Origin: a candidate division TM6 bacterium GW2011_GWF2_28_16 | GTDB taxonomy: Bacteria > Babelota > Babeliae > Babelales > UASB340 | Length of the DNA stretch: 64,000 nt | Reading direction: 5' to 3' | NCBI GenBank assembly: GCA_000989185.1 | Contig: LBNX01000002.1 | Coordinates: forward strand, 186,001-250,000 | In this document: positions 1-9,260 of the stretch, in pieces | Position numbering within the stretch: position 1 is the first letter of the stretch | How the letters are laid out: each line of letters begins with the position of its first letter | Notes under the pieces: generated by a model | Told to the model about the DNA's origin: nothing | The model's database searches: none | Seen by the model: the letters and a program-made list of their open reading frames with translations, nothing else | Made by a program: the position numbers and the translations under genes

Positions 1-810
1 TTGCCAGAAATGTCTTTTGATGAAATTATAGAAACTACAAAAATTTATTCTATTGCTGGCATGCTTGATAGTAAATCTTTGATTATACATAGACCATTTA
101 GAGCTCCACATCATACAATATCTCAAGCGGGTCTTGTTGGTGGTGGTTCTGCACCTAAACCAGGAGAAATTAGTCTTGCGAATAAAGGCGTTTTATTTTT
201 AGATGAATTAGCAGAATTTAAAAGAGCCACTTTGGAAGTTTTGCGTCAACCATTAGAAAGCAAAAAAGTTTTAATTTCAAGAGCGAATTCTGCGCTTGAA
301 TATCCTGCAGAATTTTTGCTTGTAGCAGCGCTTAACCCATGCCCATGTGGATATTATGGAGATAAAAGTAATAAGTGTACTTGTACAAAAAAACAAATTA
401 CAAATTATTTTTCAAAACTTTCTGGACCATTGTTAGATAGAGTAGATATCCATGTTAATGTTTCTTCTGTTGATTATGATGATATTAATAATAAAAATTT
501 AATTGGCAAAAGTTCAGCTCAATTAAAAATAGAAGTAGATAAAGCTGTAGCAATACAAAAAAATAGAAATTTGGTTAATGCGTTTATGCAAGCTCAAGAT
601 GTAGAAAAATATTGTGTATTAAATTCTGATGCACAAGATACTTTAAAATTGGCTTTTGAAAAATTGCATTTAAGCATGCGGGGATATCATAAAATATTAA
701 AAATAGCGCGAACTATTGCAGATTTGGATAATTGCGATATCATAGGCAAGGCGCATATTAGAGAAGCTATAATGTATAGAACTTTAGATAGAAGTGAAAA
801 GATTAATTAA
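1..810 (+). CDS. comM: ComM/YifB-type Mg-chelatase-like AAA ATPase (3' part only)
   Basis: This is the C-terminal part of a ComM/YifB family ATPase, cut by the window edge. The first codon (TTG) lies inside the conserved stretch that follows the Walker A region, so the true start is upstream of the window. Visible are the family's FRAPHHT segment, a Walker B-like LFLDELAEF, the NPCPCGYYGD motif with its cysteines, and the C-terminal helical domain with LSMRGYHKILKIARTIADL. ComM is a hexameric helicase that drives branch migration during natural transformation. A comF gene and a ComEC-like fragment elsewhere in the window are compatible with DNA uptake. The missing N-terminal half cannot be judged. 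Confidence 0.93.
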   Translation: MPEMSFDEIIETTKIYSIAGMLDSKSLIIHRPFRAPHHTISQAGLVGGGSAPKPGEISLANKGVLFLDELAEFKRATLEVLRQPLESKKVLISRANSALEYPAEFLLVAALNPCPCGYYGDKSNKCTCTKKQITNYFSKLSGPLLDRVDIHVNVSSVDYDDINNKNLIGKSSAQLKIEVDKAVAIQKNRNLVNAFMQAQDVEKYCVLNSDAQDTLKLAFEKLHLSMRGYHKILKIARTIADLDNCDIIGKAHIREAIMYRTLDRSEKIN

Positions 811-832
811 TTTTTTATTAAAGGGAGTATTT

Positions 833-1285
833 ATGAAATTTAGATATTTATTTTTGTTAATAAGTTTTTGTGTTTTTAATGTAAATGCTGGACTTAGAAA
901 TTATAGGCCAAAATTAATTTTTAATTCTAAATTCCCTATAGAGTTTTTAGCAAAGATATCAACAGAAGCTAAAGGGCTTGTTATAGAATTAGGCCAATTA
1001 TTACAAGAGAATGATAATTCTATAAATAAAAATATGTGCATTATAATGATAAACGAATTATTAGGTTTAAATGACGAAGATTTAGAAGTTGTTTCTCAAA
1101 ATCTTGTTAATTCAGAAGTTAATTATAGAGTAGACAAACAGAATTTTGATGAATCAGGTCTATTTATTGTTACAAAAGATAATATATTACATGTAGTGGC
1201 TCAAATTAAAAATGCATTAGATAGAGAACAAAAAAAAATATCTATAGATCCATTAAGATGGTATGATCCGTTGGGTAAAATTTAA
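833..1285 (+). CDS. Small exported protein of unknown function
   Basis: The 150-residue protein starts at the ATG at 833, which has a strong AAAGGGAG ribosome site at 820-827. A longer reading from 794 would overlap comM and add residues that are not signal-like. It begins with a Sec signal peptide (MKFRYLFLLISFCVFNVNA) and continues as a soluble, mixed-charge domain with no motif I recognise. It sits between comM and acpS in the same direction with gaps of about 22 and 8 nt, so co-transcription is likely. Function unknown. Confidence 0.7.
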   Translation: MKFRYLFLLISFCVFNVNAGLRNYRPKLIFNSKFPIEFLAKISTEAKGLVIELGQLLQENDNSINKNMCIIMINELLGLNDEDLEVVSQNLVNSEVNYRVDKQNFDESGLFIVTKDNILHVVAQIKNALDREQKKISIDPLRWYDPLGKI

Positions 1286-1293
1286 GATAGAAA

Positions 1294-1719
1294 ATGATAT
1301 TAGGCATTGGTACAGATATAGTAAAAATTTCACGTTTTAATTCTTGGCTTAATTTTTCGCAAGAAAATTTATTACATGTTTTTACAGAGCAAGAAATTCA
1401 AGATTTTTCGCAAAAAAGTAAATTAAATAATAATTTTAATTTACAAATTTTAGCTTCGCGATTTGCAGCAAAAGAGGCTTGTTATAAAGCATTAAGTGCA
1501 GCTTTAGTTAAATTAAATTTAAATACAAAAGATTTTTATCTTTTGTTTGCATGTAAAAATATAGAAGTTATAAAAGGCGAATGGGGTGTACCAATGCTTA
1601 ATATTAATTATAAAGCTTTTGAAGATAAATTGGGCATTAAATTGCCAAATTTAAATATAGATCTTTCTATATCACACGAAAAAGATTTTGCGCAAGCATT
1701 TGTTATTATTTCTAAATAA
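1294..1719 (+). CDS. acpS: Holo-[acyl-carrier-protein] synthase
   Basis: AcpS transfers 4'-phosphopantetheine from CoA to acyl carrier protein and so activates fatty acid synthesis in the cytoplasm. The 141-residue protein has the N-terminal GIGTDIV motif with metal-binding Asp8, and the SRFAAKEACYKAL motif with Glu61, both diagnostic. The C-terminal LSISHEKDFAQAFVI segment matches the family's end. Length is slightly above the usual 120-130. It follows the small exported protein by 8 nt and precedes the HerA-like gene by 18 nt. Confidence 0.93.
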   Translation: MILGIGTDIVKISRFNSWLNFSQENLLHVFTEQEIQDFSQKSKLNNNFNLQILASRFAAKEACYKALSAALVKLNLNTKDFYLLFACKNIEVIKGEWGVPMLNINYKAFEDKLGIKLPNLNIDLSISHEKDFAQAFVIISK

Positions 1720-1737
1720 AATTAAAAAATTTATTTT

Positions 1738-3336
1738 ATGGCAAACAAAAAACTTGGAAATATAATCTCTGGTTCGCTAAGCGAAGGTTTTGTAATGCGC
1801 TTAGATCCAGATTCTAATCTTGAAGATGTAAAAACTGGAAAATTTGTTTCTATAAAGGGTAAAAGTTATACATTTTTTTCTTTAATTACAGACCTTGAAT
1901 TACAAGTTACAAATCAAGAAATACTACTTTTCCCACCGGGTGACAATGAAGATCTTTTGTTAGATGTTTTAAGACAACATGATATTTATACAAAAGTTTC
2001 TTTACGCCCCATGTTAATGCTTGATAAAGAAAATAATAGAATGCCTGTAAAAACAATTCCGGCACATTTTTCTAATGTCTTTGATGCAAGTGCTAAAGAC
2101 GTAGCATTAATTTTTGGCGAAGAAAAAGAAGACAAAAAATATTTTAATATAGGTTCTCCATTAGATATGGAAACGCCTGTATGTATTAATTTAGATCTTT
2201 TTACAGAACGCAGTAATGGCATATTTGGTAAAACAGGCACAGGTAAAACTTTTATTACACGTTTAATTTTGGCAGGTTTAGTAAAATCTGAACGCGCTGT
2301 GAATTTAATTTTTGATATGCATTCAGAATATGGTTTTCAGGCGCGTAAAGAAGGGGCTAATTTTTCGTTTGTTAAGGGGCTTAAAACTTTATTTCCCGAT
2401 AAAGTTTCTATATTTTCGTTAGATCCAGAATCTACTCGTAAGCGTGGTTGCGCTGCAGATGTCGAAGTTATTTTAAGTTATCAAGATATAAGTGTAGAAG
2501 ATATTGCAAGTTTACAGTTTGAGTTGAATTTGCATCCAACAGCAGTAGAAGCAGCTTATTTGGTTTATGGTAAATATAAAAAAGATTGGTTATTAGTTTT
2601 ATTAGAACAAGGTGAAACTTTAAAAGAATTTGCAACTCTTGTTGGAGCACATGCAGAATCTATAGCAGCTCTTTATAGAAAACTTAAAAGATTAGAAAGA
2701 TTTTCTTTTTTAAAAAAGATAAAATTACAGGAATCTGTAATAGAAAAATTAGTTTTATTTTTAGATAAAAATATTAACGTTGTTTTAGAATTTGGAAATA
2801 ATAATTCTTTATTATGTTATTTACTTGTTTCTAATATTATTACACGAAAGATTCACGAAATTTATATAGATAAAACAGAAAAGTTTTTGGCATCTCAAAA
2901 AAAAGAAGATGAACCCAAAAGGCTTATGATAACAATAGAAGAAGCCCATAAATTTTTAAACCCAATTGCAGCTAAGCAAACTATTTTTGGTAATATCGCG
3001 CGGGAAATGCGTAAATATTATGTTTCTTTATTAGTTGTAGATCAACGTCCATCAGGAATTGATGATGAAGTTTTATCACAAATTGGTACAAAAATAGTTG
3101 CTCTTTTAAATGATGAAAAAGATATTCAAGCAGTGCTTACTGGAGTTTCTAATTCATCTGGGCTACGTTCTGTACTTGCAACGCTTGATACAAAAAAACA
3201 AGCGCTTGTTATGGGGCACGCTGTTCCCATGCCGGTGGTAATTCGAACTAGAGAATATGATAATAATTTTTATGCAGCTATTGGTGCTTTTATTTCTGTT
3301 CAGGATATTAAAAAAACTATAGATCAAATTTTTTAA
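1738..3336 (+). CDS. HerA/VirB4-type P-loop ATPase (DUF87)
   Basis: A 532-residue ATPase of the FtsK-HerA superfamily. An N-terminal HAS-barrel-like region (about residues 1-120) precedes Walker A at residues 164-171 (GKTGTGKT). A Walker B-like MITIEEAHKF lies near residue 400, followed by the VVDQRPSGID segment and a C-terminal QIGTKIVALLND stretch typical of the HerA clade. Proteins of this group pump DNA or are hexameric translocases. The usual partner NurA nuclease is not adjacent. No clear ribosome site precedes the ATG at 1738. The family assignment is firm, the specific role is not. Confidence 0.85.
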   Translation: MANKKLGNIISGSLSEGFVMRLDPDSNLEDVKTGKFVSIKGKSYTFFSLITDLELQVTNQEILLFPPGDNEDLLLDVLRQHDIYTKVSLRPMLMLDKENNRMPVKTIPAHFSNVFDASAKDVALIFGEEKEDKKYFNIGSPLDMETPVCINLDLFTERSNGIFGKTGTGKTFITRLILAGLVKSERAVNLIFDMHSEYGFQARKEGANFSFVKGLKTLFPDKVSIFSLDPESTRKRGCAADVEVILSYQDISVEDIASLQFELNLHPTAVEAAYLVYGKYKKDWLLVLLEQGETLKEFATLVGAHAESIAALYRKLKRLERFSFLKKIKLQESVIEKLVLFLDKNINVVLEFGNNNSLLCYLLVSNIITRKIHEIYIDKTEKFLASQKKEDEPKRLMITIEEAHKFLNPIAAKQTIFGNIAREMRKYYVSLLVVDQRPSGIDDEVLSQIGTKIVALLNDEKDIQAVLTGVSNSSGLRSVLATLDTKKQALVMGHAVPMPVVIRTREYDNNFYAAIGAFISVQDIKKTIDQIF

Positions 3337-3368
3337 TTATTATTTTATTGTAGAAAATATTAAAAGAT

Positions 3369-3411
3369 CTAAACTCTTTTTGATTAATAATTTTTATGAA
3401 AGGGTTTAGTG
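3369..3411 (+). promoter_or_regulatory. Hairpin that hides the ribosome binding site of the ankyrin gene
   Basis: CTAAACTCTTT (3369-3379) can pair with AAAGGGTTTAG (3399-3409): 11 base pairs including one G-U, with a 19-nt loop. The 3' arm contains the AAAGGG ribosome site, and the stem ends 1 nt before the GTG start at 3411. The same layout precedes the genes starting at 35032 and 39674. In the folded state translation should be blocked; what opens it is unknown. Confidence 0.55.
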
Positions 3412-5333
3412 TGAAAAAATTTTTATTTATCTTGTTATTTATTTCTCAGTCATTATATTCGTTTAATTTTTCTTTATTAAAAAATAATCAACCAAATTAT
3501 TTAAAAATGTCGCAAGAAGAAATATTTAATTATATTTTATCTCAGACTTATGTAGATAATGATAATGCTATTCTTTGGATAGAAAAACTTTATGATTTTG
3601 CAAAAAAAACAAATAATGAATGTATTAAAGAGGTTATACGTGAAATTTTACCCTATGATATTAGGTTATCCAAAGAAGAGATTATTAAAAAAATTAAAAA
3701 AGACTTAATTGATTTGAGTATAAAGTCTTTTGCAATTTTAAACCAAAAATATAATCGTTTTGATGAAAATGATAAAGATGAAGAAAATGATGAGGAAGAG
3801 TTTTTAGCAGATTTTAGTATATATGCCAAAGATTCGTTAGAAAAATTAAATCCTATATTTTATTCAATTTTTATTGATAATGAAAAATTAACAAAATATT
3901 TTTTAGATCATTCAAATGATTTTACTAAACTTTTTTCAAATGAAAAGCACACAAGTTTTTTTGGATCATTTGTTTATTGTATGTTGTTAGGTATAGGGCA
4001 TAAAACCCTAAAATTAGTTTTGGATTTTTATCCCGATATTGATATGAATTATATAGAATATAATGATAATGAAGATGACGACAATGAAGATTATGATGAT
4101 GATGATTGTAGGCTAATTGATTATGCTATTATGTGTAATTATAAGGATTTAGTTGAGCTTTTATTTACGAGATTTAAATCAGAATCTTATCATATAGATA
4201 AAAATGAACTTTTTGATCAACCAATAGTAAAAGCTGTTGAACTCGGTTTATTAGATTATGTAAAATTTTTTGTAGAAAACGGAGTTCTTCCTAATTGTTA
4301 TAGTTTAGAAAATGAAATGGATCTAGTTCATTTAGCTTTAGAAAATAATTTTATAGATATTGCTAGATATCTTATTGATAATGGTGCATATATTGAAGAT
4401 GATTTATTATTTTTTAAAGGTGATTTGGATTTTTCTAAATATTTAGAAAAAATGTTTTTATTAAGAAACATTTCTAGCCCATTACATATTGCTTGTTTAA
4501 ATGGAGATATTTGTTTAGTTGAAGAGTTATTAAAAAAAGGGATTTCTCCTGATATAATGGATAGTAGAGGTAGAACCCCAATGCTTTTTATTATGGATAA
4601 TTTATTTTATAACAATAAGGAGCCCTTTTTTATGCAAAGCTTATGGCATCAAATAGAGAACCGAAAATATTTTAGTAACGTAGATTTTGATGTTTATGAA
4701 CAAATATTAGATTTATTATTGAAATATGGTGCTGATGTTGATGCTAGAAATAACAATGCTGATTCTGCATTAATTATATGTTCTAGAGACTGTAAAGATA
4801 ATAAATTTATAAGTTATTTAATAAGGAATGGCGCAAATACCAAATTTTTAAACAATCAAAGAGTATCATTTATATCTAATTGTATTAAAAATAATTTTTT
4901 TATTAAAAATGAAAATGTGAACGTGTTAGAGCTGGAAGATCTTTTAGGTAGAGATGCTTTAATTTGTTTGTCAATTTTCTATAAATTTGAAGATAATGAG
5001 GAAAAAATAAATTTTTTATTAAGTGGATTTGATTTAAATAAAAAATATTATTTAGAAAAGTCTTCAGTTTTACATATTGCTGCAGCTAATAATAACAGAT
5101 TTATGGTAAGATATTTTGTAGAAAAAGGTATAGACGTAAATATCAAAAATGATTATGGATATACGCCATTATTTTATGCTGTTTATTATGGAGTTGAAGA
5201 TATCGTTAAATTATTATTAGAACTCGGCGCAGATACTAGCATAAAGTATATTGATGGTAGTTTAACCGTAAAAGATTTGGCATTTGCTAGGGGGCATAAA
5301 GAGATTTGTGAATTACTTTCTAACTATAAATAA
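3411..5333 (+). CDS. Exported ankyrin-repeat protein
   Basis: Starting at the GTG at 3411 (AAAGGG site 6 nt upstream) gives 640 residues. The in-frame ATG at 3396 has no ribosome site of its own. The protein opens with a signal peptide (VKKFLFILLFISQSLYS). A long N-terminal region holds an acidic Asp/Asn/Glu tract near residues 215-235. Ankyrin repeats follow, clearest in the C-terminal third (for example SSVLHIAAANNNRF and YGYTPLFYAVYYG). Ankyrin arrays mediate protein binding and are common in effectors of intracellular bacteria, so a host-directed role is inferred. No catalytic domain is seen. Confidence 0.85.
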   Translation: MKKFLFILLFISQSLYSFNFSLLKNNQPNYLKMSQEEIFNYILSQTYVDNDNAILWIEKLYDFAKKTNNECIKEVIREILPYDIRLSKEEIIKKIKKDLIDLSIKSFAILNQKYNRFDENDKDEENDEEEFLADFSIYAKDSLEKLNPIFYSIFIDNEKLTKYFLDHSNDFTKLFSNEKHTSFFGSFVYCMLLGIGHKTLKLVLDFYPDIDMNYIEYNDNEDDDNEDYDDDDCRLIDYAIMCNYKDLVELLFTRFKSESYHIDKNELFDQPIVKAVELGLLDYVKFFVENGVLPNCYSLENEMDLVHLALENNFIDIARYLIDNGAYIEDDLLFFKGDLDFSKYLEKMFLLRNISSPLHIACLNGDICLVEELLKKGISPDIMDSRGRTPMLFIMDNLFYNNKEPFFMQSLWHQIENRKYFSNVDFDVYEQILDLLLKYGADVDARNNNADSALIICSRDCKDNKFISYLIRNGANTKFLNNQRVSFISNCIKNNFFIKNENVNVLELEDLLGRDALICLSIFYKFEDNEEKINFLLSGFDLNKKYYLEKSSVLHIAAANNNRFMVRYFVEKGIDVNIKNDYGYTPLFYAVYYGVEDIVKLLLELGADTSIKYIDGSLTVKDLAFARGHKEICELLSNYK

Positions 5334-5345
5334 CATGTTTTGTTA

Positions 5346-5374
5346 TTGACGATTTTATATAAAAGCGCTAAGTT
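5346..5374 (+). promoter_or_regulatory. Candidate sigma-70 promoter for skp-lpxD-prs-pth
   Basis: TTGACG at 5346-5351 is spaced 17 nt from TAAGTT at 5369-5374, about 50 nt before the skp start at 5424. It lies in the short gap after the ankyrin gene. Judged by eye only. Confidence 0.4.
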
Positions 5375-5423
5375 TTGTACTTGTAGTAAGTCATTTTTTA
5401 AGTATGTTAAGGGAGTTTTTATT

Positions 5424-5987
5424 ATGAAAAAAATATTAAATTTAAGTTTAGTTTTTAGCTTATTAGCATCAGGTCTTTTTGCTGCAGATACAGCAAATAA
5501 AGAAACATTAGTTTCTGTAGATAGTTTAAGAATTTTACAAGAATCAAAAGAAGGTAAAGTACTTTCAGCAAAGTTACAAAAAGACATAGAAGGCTTTCAG
5601 ACAGAAGTTAAAAACGCTCAAACAAAAGTTGTAGATTTGCAAGCTGATATTCAAAAACAATCTAAAGTATTAAGCAAAGACGCTTTAATGGAAAAAGGCG
5701 AAGAACTTAATAAACTTAAAAAAAGAGCAGAAAGAGATTTGGCAGATAAAGAAGAAGCTTTAAAGATAAAAGTACAAAGAGAACAAATGACTTTACGCGA
5801 AAAACAACTTAGAGTTACTAAACAAGTTTTTGATTCAAAAGACTGGGGCATGATGATAGATGTAAATACACCTGGTGTTATTTGTTCAAATAAAGCAATA
5901 GACAAAACAAGCGAAATTTTAAAAGCAGTTGATCTTGCATACGAAAAAGATACAACAAATAAGACAAAGACAATAAAGGCAGCTTAA
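5424..5987 (+). CDS. skp: OmpH/Skp-like periplasmic chaperone
   Basis: The 187-residue protein starts at the ATG at 5424, preceded by a GGGAG ribosome site. An upstream in-frame start at 5340 would precede the signal peptide by 28 residues and is unlikely. After the signal peptide (ends near SGLFA) comes [17 protein letters not shown], the usual OmpH start, then a long charged coiled coil (about residues 40-130). Skp holds unfolded outer-membrane proteins in the periplasm. Its position directly before lpxD, with a 1-nt overlap (TAATG), is the widely conserved skp-lpxD order and supports the call. The 1,721-aa surface protein and barrel further along are plausible clients. Confidence 0.85.
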   Translation: MKKILNLSLVFSLLASGLFAADTANKETLVSVDSLRILQESKEGKVLSAKLQKDIEGFQTEVKNAQTKVVDLQADIQKQSKVLSKDALMEKGEELNKLKKRAERDLADKEEALKIKVQREQMTLREKQLRVTKQVFDSKDWGMMIDVNTPGVICSNKAIDKTSEILKAVDLAYEKDTTNKTKTIKAA

Positions 5988-7024
5988 TGCAAATTAATCT
6001 GGATTTAAACCAAATTAAAAAGATCATCGGAGTAGAAAACTCCGATGATTCTTTTTTAGTAAATAATATAATGTCTCTAGAAAATGCAACCGAAAATGAT
6101 GCAGCTATTATTTTAGATAGAGGTTCAGAATCTGTTTTTTCTAGTATAGAAATAGAAAAAGTTAAAAACAGCAAAGCTGGAGTAATTATAGCTGCTAAAG
6201 AAGTTGTTCCAGGTAAAAGATATTTAATAGTAAATGATAGTTTAAATGCTTTTACTAAAATAATAGATTTTGTTACTAAAAATAATAAAAAAGAAAAAGC
6301 ACTTGTGCATGAAAGTGTTACTGTTGGCGCACATACTGTAATTAATGATAATACCCAAATAGACCAAGATACAGTTATAGATTCTAATGTATTTATTGGG
6401 TCTGGTGTTGCTATTGGTAAAAATGTAAAAATATATTCTGGCGCTAGAATTTTAGATGGAACTATTATTGGTAATAATTGTATAATTCATGCAAATGCTG
6501 TTATTGGCTCAGATGGTTTTAGTTATGCTGTTACAAAAACTGGAGCAAAAAAAATTCCACAAATAGGTATAGTTCAAATTGGTAATGATGTCGAAATTGG
6601 AGCATGTACAACAATAGATAGAGCTGCTTTTGATAAAACTGTTATTGGTGATGGTTGTAAATTAGATAATATGGTTCATATTGCACATAATGTAATTGTT
6701 GGTCCTCATACAATAATTTTGGCACAAACTGGAATAGCTGGTAGCGTTAAAATAGGCTTTGGCTGTCAAATTGGTGGCCAGGTTGCAATAAAAGATCACT
6801 TAACTATTGGCAATGGAGCTAAAATTGTTTCAAAGTCTGGTGTGCTTAAAGATGTTGCTCCTCACGAAACTGTTGCAGGTATTCCTGCATTACCATTTAA
6901 TAAGTGGAAAAAATCTAGCGTTATATTTGCGTTATTGCCCGAATATTTAAAAAAGTTTGAATCTAATTCAAAAAAAGTTAGTTTATTAAAAAATTTATTT
7001 AATAAATTCTTTAATAAAAATTAG
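5987..7024 (+). CDS. lpxD: UDP-3-O-acylglucosamine N-acyltransferase
   Basis: LpxD adds the second acyl chain during lipid A synthesis at the inner face of the cytoplasmic membrane. The 345-residue protein has a short N-terminal uridine-binding region, then a left-handed beta-helix of hexapeptide repeats (about residues 105-290), and the catalytic motif MVHIAHN with His234. The segment GSDGFSYA is also typical. Its start overlaps the skp stop by 1 nt, so translation is probably coupled. Its presence argues for a lipid A-containing outer membrane. Confidence 0.95.
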   Translation: MQINLDLNQIKKIIGVENSDDSFLVNNIMSLENATENDAAIILDRGSESVFSSIEIEKVKNSKAGVIIAAKEVVPGKRYLIVNDSLNAFTKIIDFVTKNNKKEKALVHESVTVGAHTVINDNTQIDQDTVIDSNVFIGSGVAIGKNVKIYSGARILDGTIIGNNCIIHANAVIGSDGFSYAVTKTGAKKIPQIGIVQIGNDVEIGACTTIDRAAFDKTVIGDGCKLDNMVHIAHNVIVGPHTIILAQTGIAGSVKIGFGCQIGGQVAIKDHLTIGNGAKIVSKSGVLKDVAPHETVAGIPALPFNKWKKSSVIFALLPEYLKKFESNSKKVSLLKNLFNKFFNKN

Positions 7025-7030
7025 GTTATT

Positions 7031-7972
7031 ATGTCAAATTTTGAATTTATATCTTTGCATGCGTCTAGTCTTATTAATTCTATAGAAAAAGAACTAAATA
7101 AAAAATTTACAATATTTAAACCATCAAGTTTTGCAGATTCTGAAATTTTTATAAAATATTTTGATATTAATTTTTTAAATAATAAACATGTAATAGTTCT
7201 GCATCAATTTTCTTTTGAACAAAAAAGCATTAGTGAACAAATTATAGAACTTTTATTTTTAGTAGATTTGGTTAAAAAGGCTGGTGCAATAAAAGTAGAT
7301 GTAGTTTTGCCATATTATCCATACTCTAGGCAAGAAGAATTATTTGGTGGCAAAGCAAAGGGTTTTGTTTTTTTGATAGATAAATTATTTAAAGCTAGTT
7401 TAATAGATGAAATATTTTGTTTTGAATTACACAATTCTCAGGTTGTTAAAGAGTTTATAACAAAAACAAATGAAATTTCTTTAATAGATTTTGGTGTAGA
7501 ATTTTTTGGTAAAAACAAAGATATTTTATTTGAAGCAAAAGATGCCTGTTTTTTATCTCCAGATGAAGGTAGGGCTGAATCTATTAAAATAATAGCCCAA
7601 AATGCTGGTGTTCCATTTGCTCATGTAGAAAAAGAAAGAATAGCTAAAGATTTGGCAGTTTCTAAAAAATTAATAGGCGATGTAAAAGATAAAAATGTAA
7701 TTATTATTGATGATATAATAGATACAGCCAATACTGCTATTGGAGCTTGTGACATTGCTTTAAAAAATGGGGCTAAAAAGGTTATTGGTTTTTTTGGGCA
7801 TGCTGTTTTATCTAAAGATGCTGTAGAAAAAATAGAAAAAAGCAAATTTGAACATGTCTTTGTTACAGATACTGTTATGGTTGGAAATAAACTTGTTAAT
7901 TCAAAAAAAATAACACAAACGTCTCTTGCGCATATTTTGATTAAATTTTTGAGAGATTATTATGGATTTTAA
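7031..7972 (+). CDS. prs: Ribose-phosphate pyrophosphokinase
   Basis: Prs makes PRPP from ribose-5-phosphate and ATP for nucleotide synthesis. The 313-residue protein carries the FADSEIFIKY segment, the VVLPYYPYSRQEE catalytic loop region, and the PRPP-binding motif VIIIDDIIDTANTA. It is somewhat divergent from housekeeping Prs: the usual EIxVxIxxxVRG start is altered. It follows lpxD by 6 nt and overlaps pth by 11 nt, so it is in the same transcript. A related PRPP-dependent enzyme is less likely given the full-length match of motifs. Confidence 0.88.
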   Translation: MSNFEFISLHASSLINSIEKELNKKFTIFKPSSFADSEIFIKYFDINFLNNKHVIVLHQFSFEQKSISEQIIELLFLVDLVKKAGAIKVDVVLPYYPYSRQEELFGGKAKGFVFLIDKLFKASLIDEIFCFELHNSQVVKEFITKTNEISLIDFGVEFFGKNKDILFEAKDACFLSPDEGRAESIKIIAQNAGVPFAHVEKERIAKDLAVSKKLIGDVKDKNVIIIDDIIDTANTAIGACDIALKNGAKKVIGFFGHAVLSKDAVEKIEKSKFEHVFVTDTVMVGNKLVNSKKITQTSLAHILIKFLRDYYGF

Positions 7973-8501
7973 TATCAAAAATATAAAAGCAATTATTGGC
8001 CTTGGTAACCCTGGTTTAAAATATTATAAAAATAGACATAATATTGGATTTAGAATTCTAGATAAAATTGCTCAAGATTATGGTGTAAATTGGAATGTTG
8101 CGGATATTCAGGAAGATGCAAAAATTACAGTATCTATTAATCAAGAAAATTTTAATATTATACTTATAAAGCCACAAACATTTATGAACGATTCTGGTAA
8201 AGTTTTATCTGGCTTACAAAAAAAAGGTATAAAGCCAGAAAATATTTTAGTGGTCCATGATGAACTTGAAAAGCCATTTGGTAATATTAGTTTTAAATAT
8301 GATGGTAGTGCAAGAGGGCATAACGGTCTAAGGTCAATAATTAGCTTTGTTGGAGCTGGATTTTGGCGGTTAAGATTTGGTATAAGCCGTCCAGAAGATG
8401 CAGATGTTGCAAATTATGTTCTTGCAAATTTTTCTCAAGAAGAAGAATCTAAAATTAACTTATTTATAGAACAAGCAGTAATAAAAATTTTTCAGGCATA
8501 A
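7962..8501 (+). CDS. pth: Peptidyl-tRNA hydrolase
   Basis: Pth frees tRNA from peptidyl-tRNA dropped by ribosomes. The 179-residue protein shows IIGLGNPGLKYYKNRHNIGF with Asn16 and catalytic His26, KPQTFMNDSG, VVHDELEKPFG and the GHNGLRSI motif. All active-site positions are present. It overlaps the end of prs by 11 nt and is the last gene of the skp-lpxD-prs-pth cluster. Length is at the lower end of the family. Confidence 0.95.
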   Translation: MDFNIKNIKAIIGLGNPGLKYYKNRHNIGFRILDKIAQDYGVNWNVADIQEDAKITVSINQENFNIILIKPQTFMNDSGKVLSGLQKKGIKPENILVVHDELEKPFGNISFKYDGSARGHNGLRSIISFVGAGFWRLRFGISRPEDADVANYVLANFSQEEESKINLFIEQAVIKIFQA

Positions 8502-8807
8502 AATAATATCTCTTTTTATTTTATTTATACTTTATATTTATAAAAATAAAATCTTTTCTTATATAAAATATCTTTTATTCAATTATACTTTTTTTAAAAT
8601 TTTATATTTTTAAATGCAAAATAAAAAGTTTATTTTGTAATTTTTGTTGTTATTAAAAGATATTTAAATTTTTAAAAAAATTTCCATAAGAATAAATTTT
8701 TTTTTAGTTTTATTAAATTTATTTTTTTATTTAGAATGACATTCACATAAGTTGTGGGTTTATTCTTTTAAATTTTTTAAAGATAATTGTTTGAACAAGG
8801 GGGAAAT
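8502..8807. other. A+T-rich spacer before nrdG
   Basis: About 300 nt without a credible gene, made of long A and T runs. No strong hairpin followed by a T tract and no clear NrdR-type repeat was seen. It should contain the nrdG promoter, but many equally weak candidates exist. A strong ribosome site (AAGGGGG, 8797-8803) ends the spacer. Confidence 0.5.
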
Positions 8808-9260
8808 ATGTATGGGTATATTGTATCTACAATTACATCATTTATAGATGTGCCCGGGAAGATATCTATGTCGATATTTTTTTCTGGATGTAGCATTAGA
8901 TGCAAAGATTGCCACAATAAAAAATTGTGGGATATAAAAAGTGGACAACTTACAAGCTCGGATGAGATAATTGAAAAAATAAAATTAAACCCTTTGGTTG
9001 ATTATGTTGCTTTTATGGGCGGAGAGCCTACAGATCAAATGGATTTTTTAATTCATTTATGTTCTCGTATTAAAAGTGAACTTAATTTGCCAATTGCAGT
9101 TTATACAGGAAGAGAGTTTGAAGTTTTACCAACAAGTTTGACAAGTGTAATAGATTTAATTATTTGTGGACCTTATAAAAAAGAGTTTCATGTTGGGGGA
9201 TGGCCAGCATCTTCTAACCAACGAATATTTACAAAAAAGGATGAACAATGGAATTGCTAA
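8808..9260 (+). CDS. nrdG: Anaerobic ribonucleotide reductase activating protein (radical SAM)
   Basis: NrdG uses S-adenosylmethionine and a 4Fe-4S cluster to create the glycyl radical on NrdD. The ATG at 8808 follows a strong AAGGGGG site, giving 150 residues. The radical-SAM cysteines are Cys28, Cys32 and Cys35 (CSIRCKDC), followed by MGGEPTDQ. The C-terminal ICGPYKKE segment is usual for the family. It overlaps nrdD by 13 nt, so the two subunits are made together. Confidence 0.9.
   Translation: MYGYIVSTITSFIDVPGKISMSIFFSGCSIRCKDCHNKKLWDIKSGQLTSSDEIIEKIKLNPLVDYVAFMGGEPTDQMDFLIHLCSRIKSELNLPIAVYTGREFEVLPTSLTSVIDLIICGPYKKEFHVGGWPASSNQRIFTKKDEQWNC

Noticed and set aside
3396-3398. ATG as start of the first ankyrin protein
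   Set aside because: No ribosome site lies upstream of it, whereas AAAGGG is well placed for the GTG at 3411, which also starts a cleaner signal peptide.
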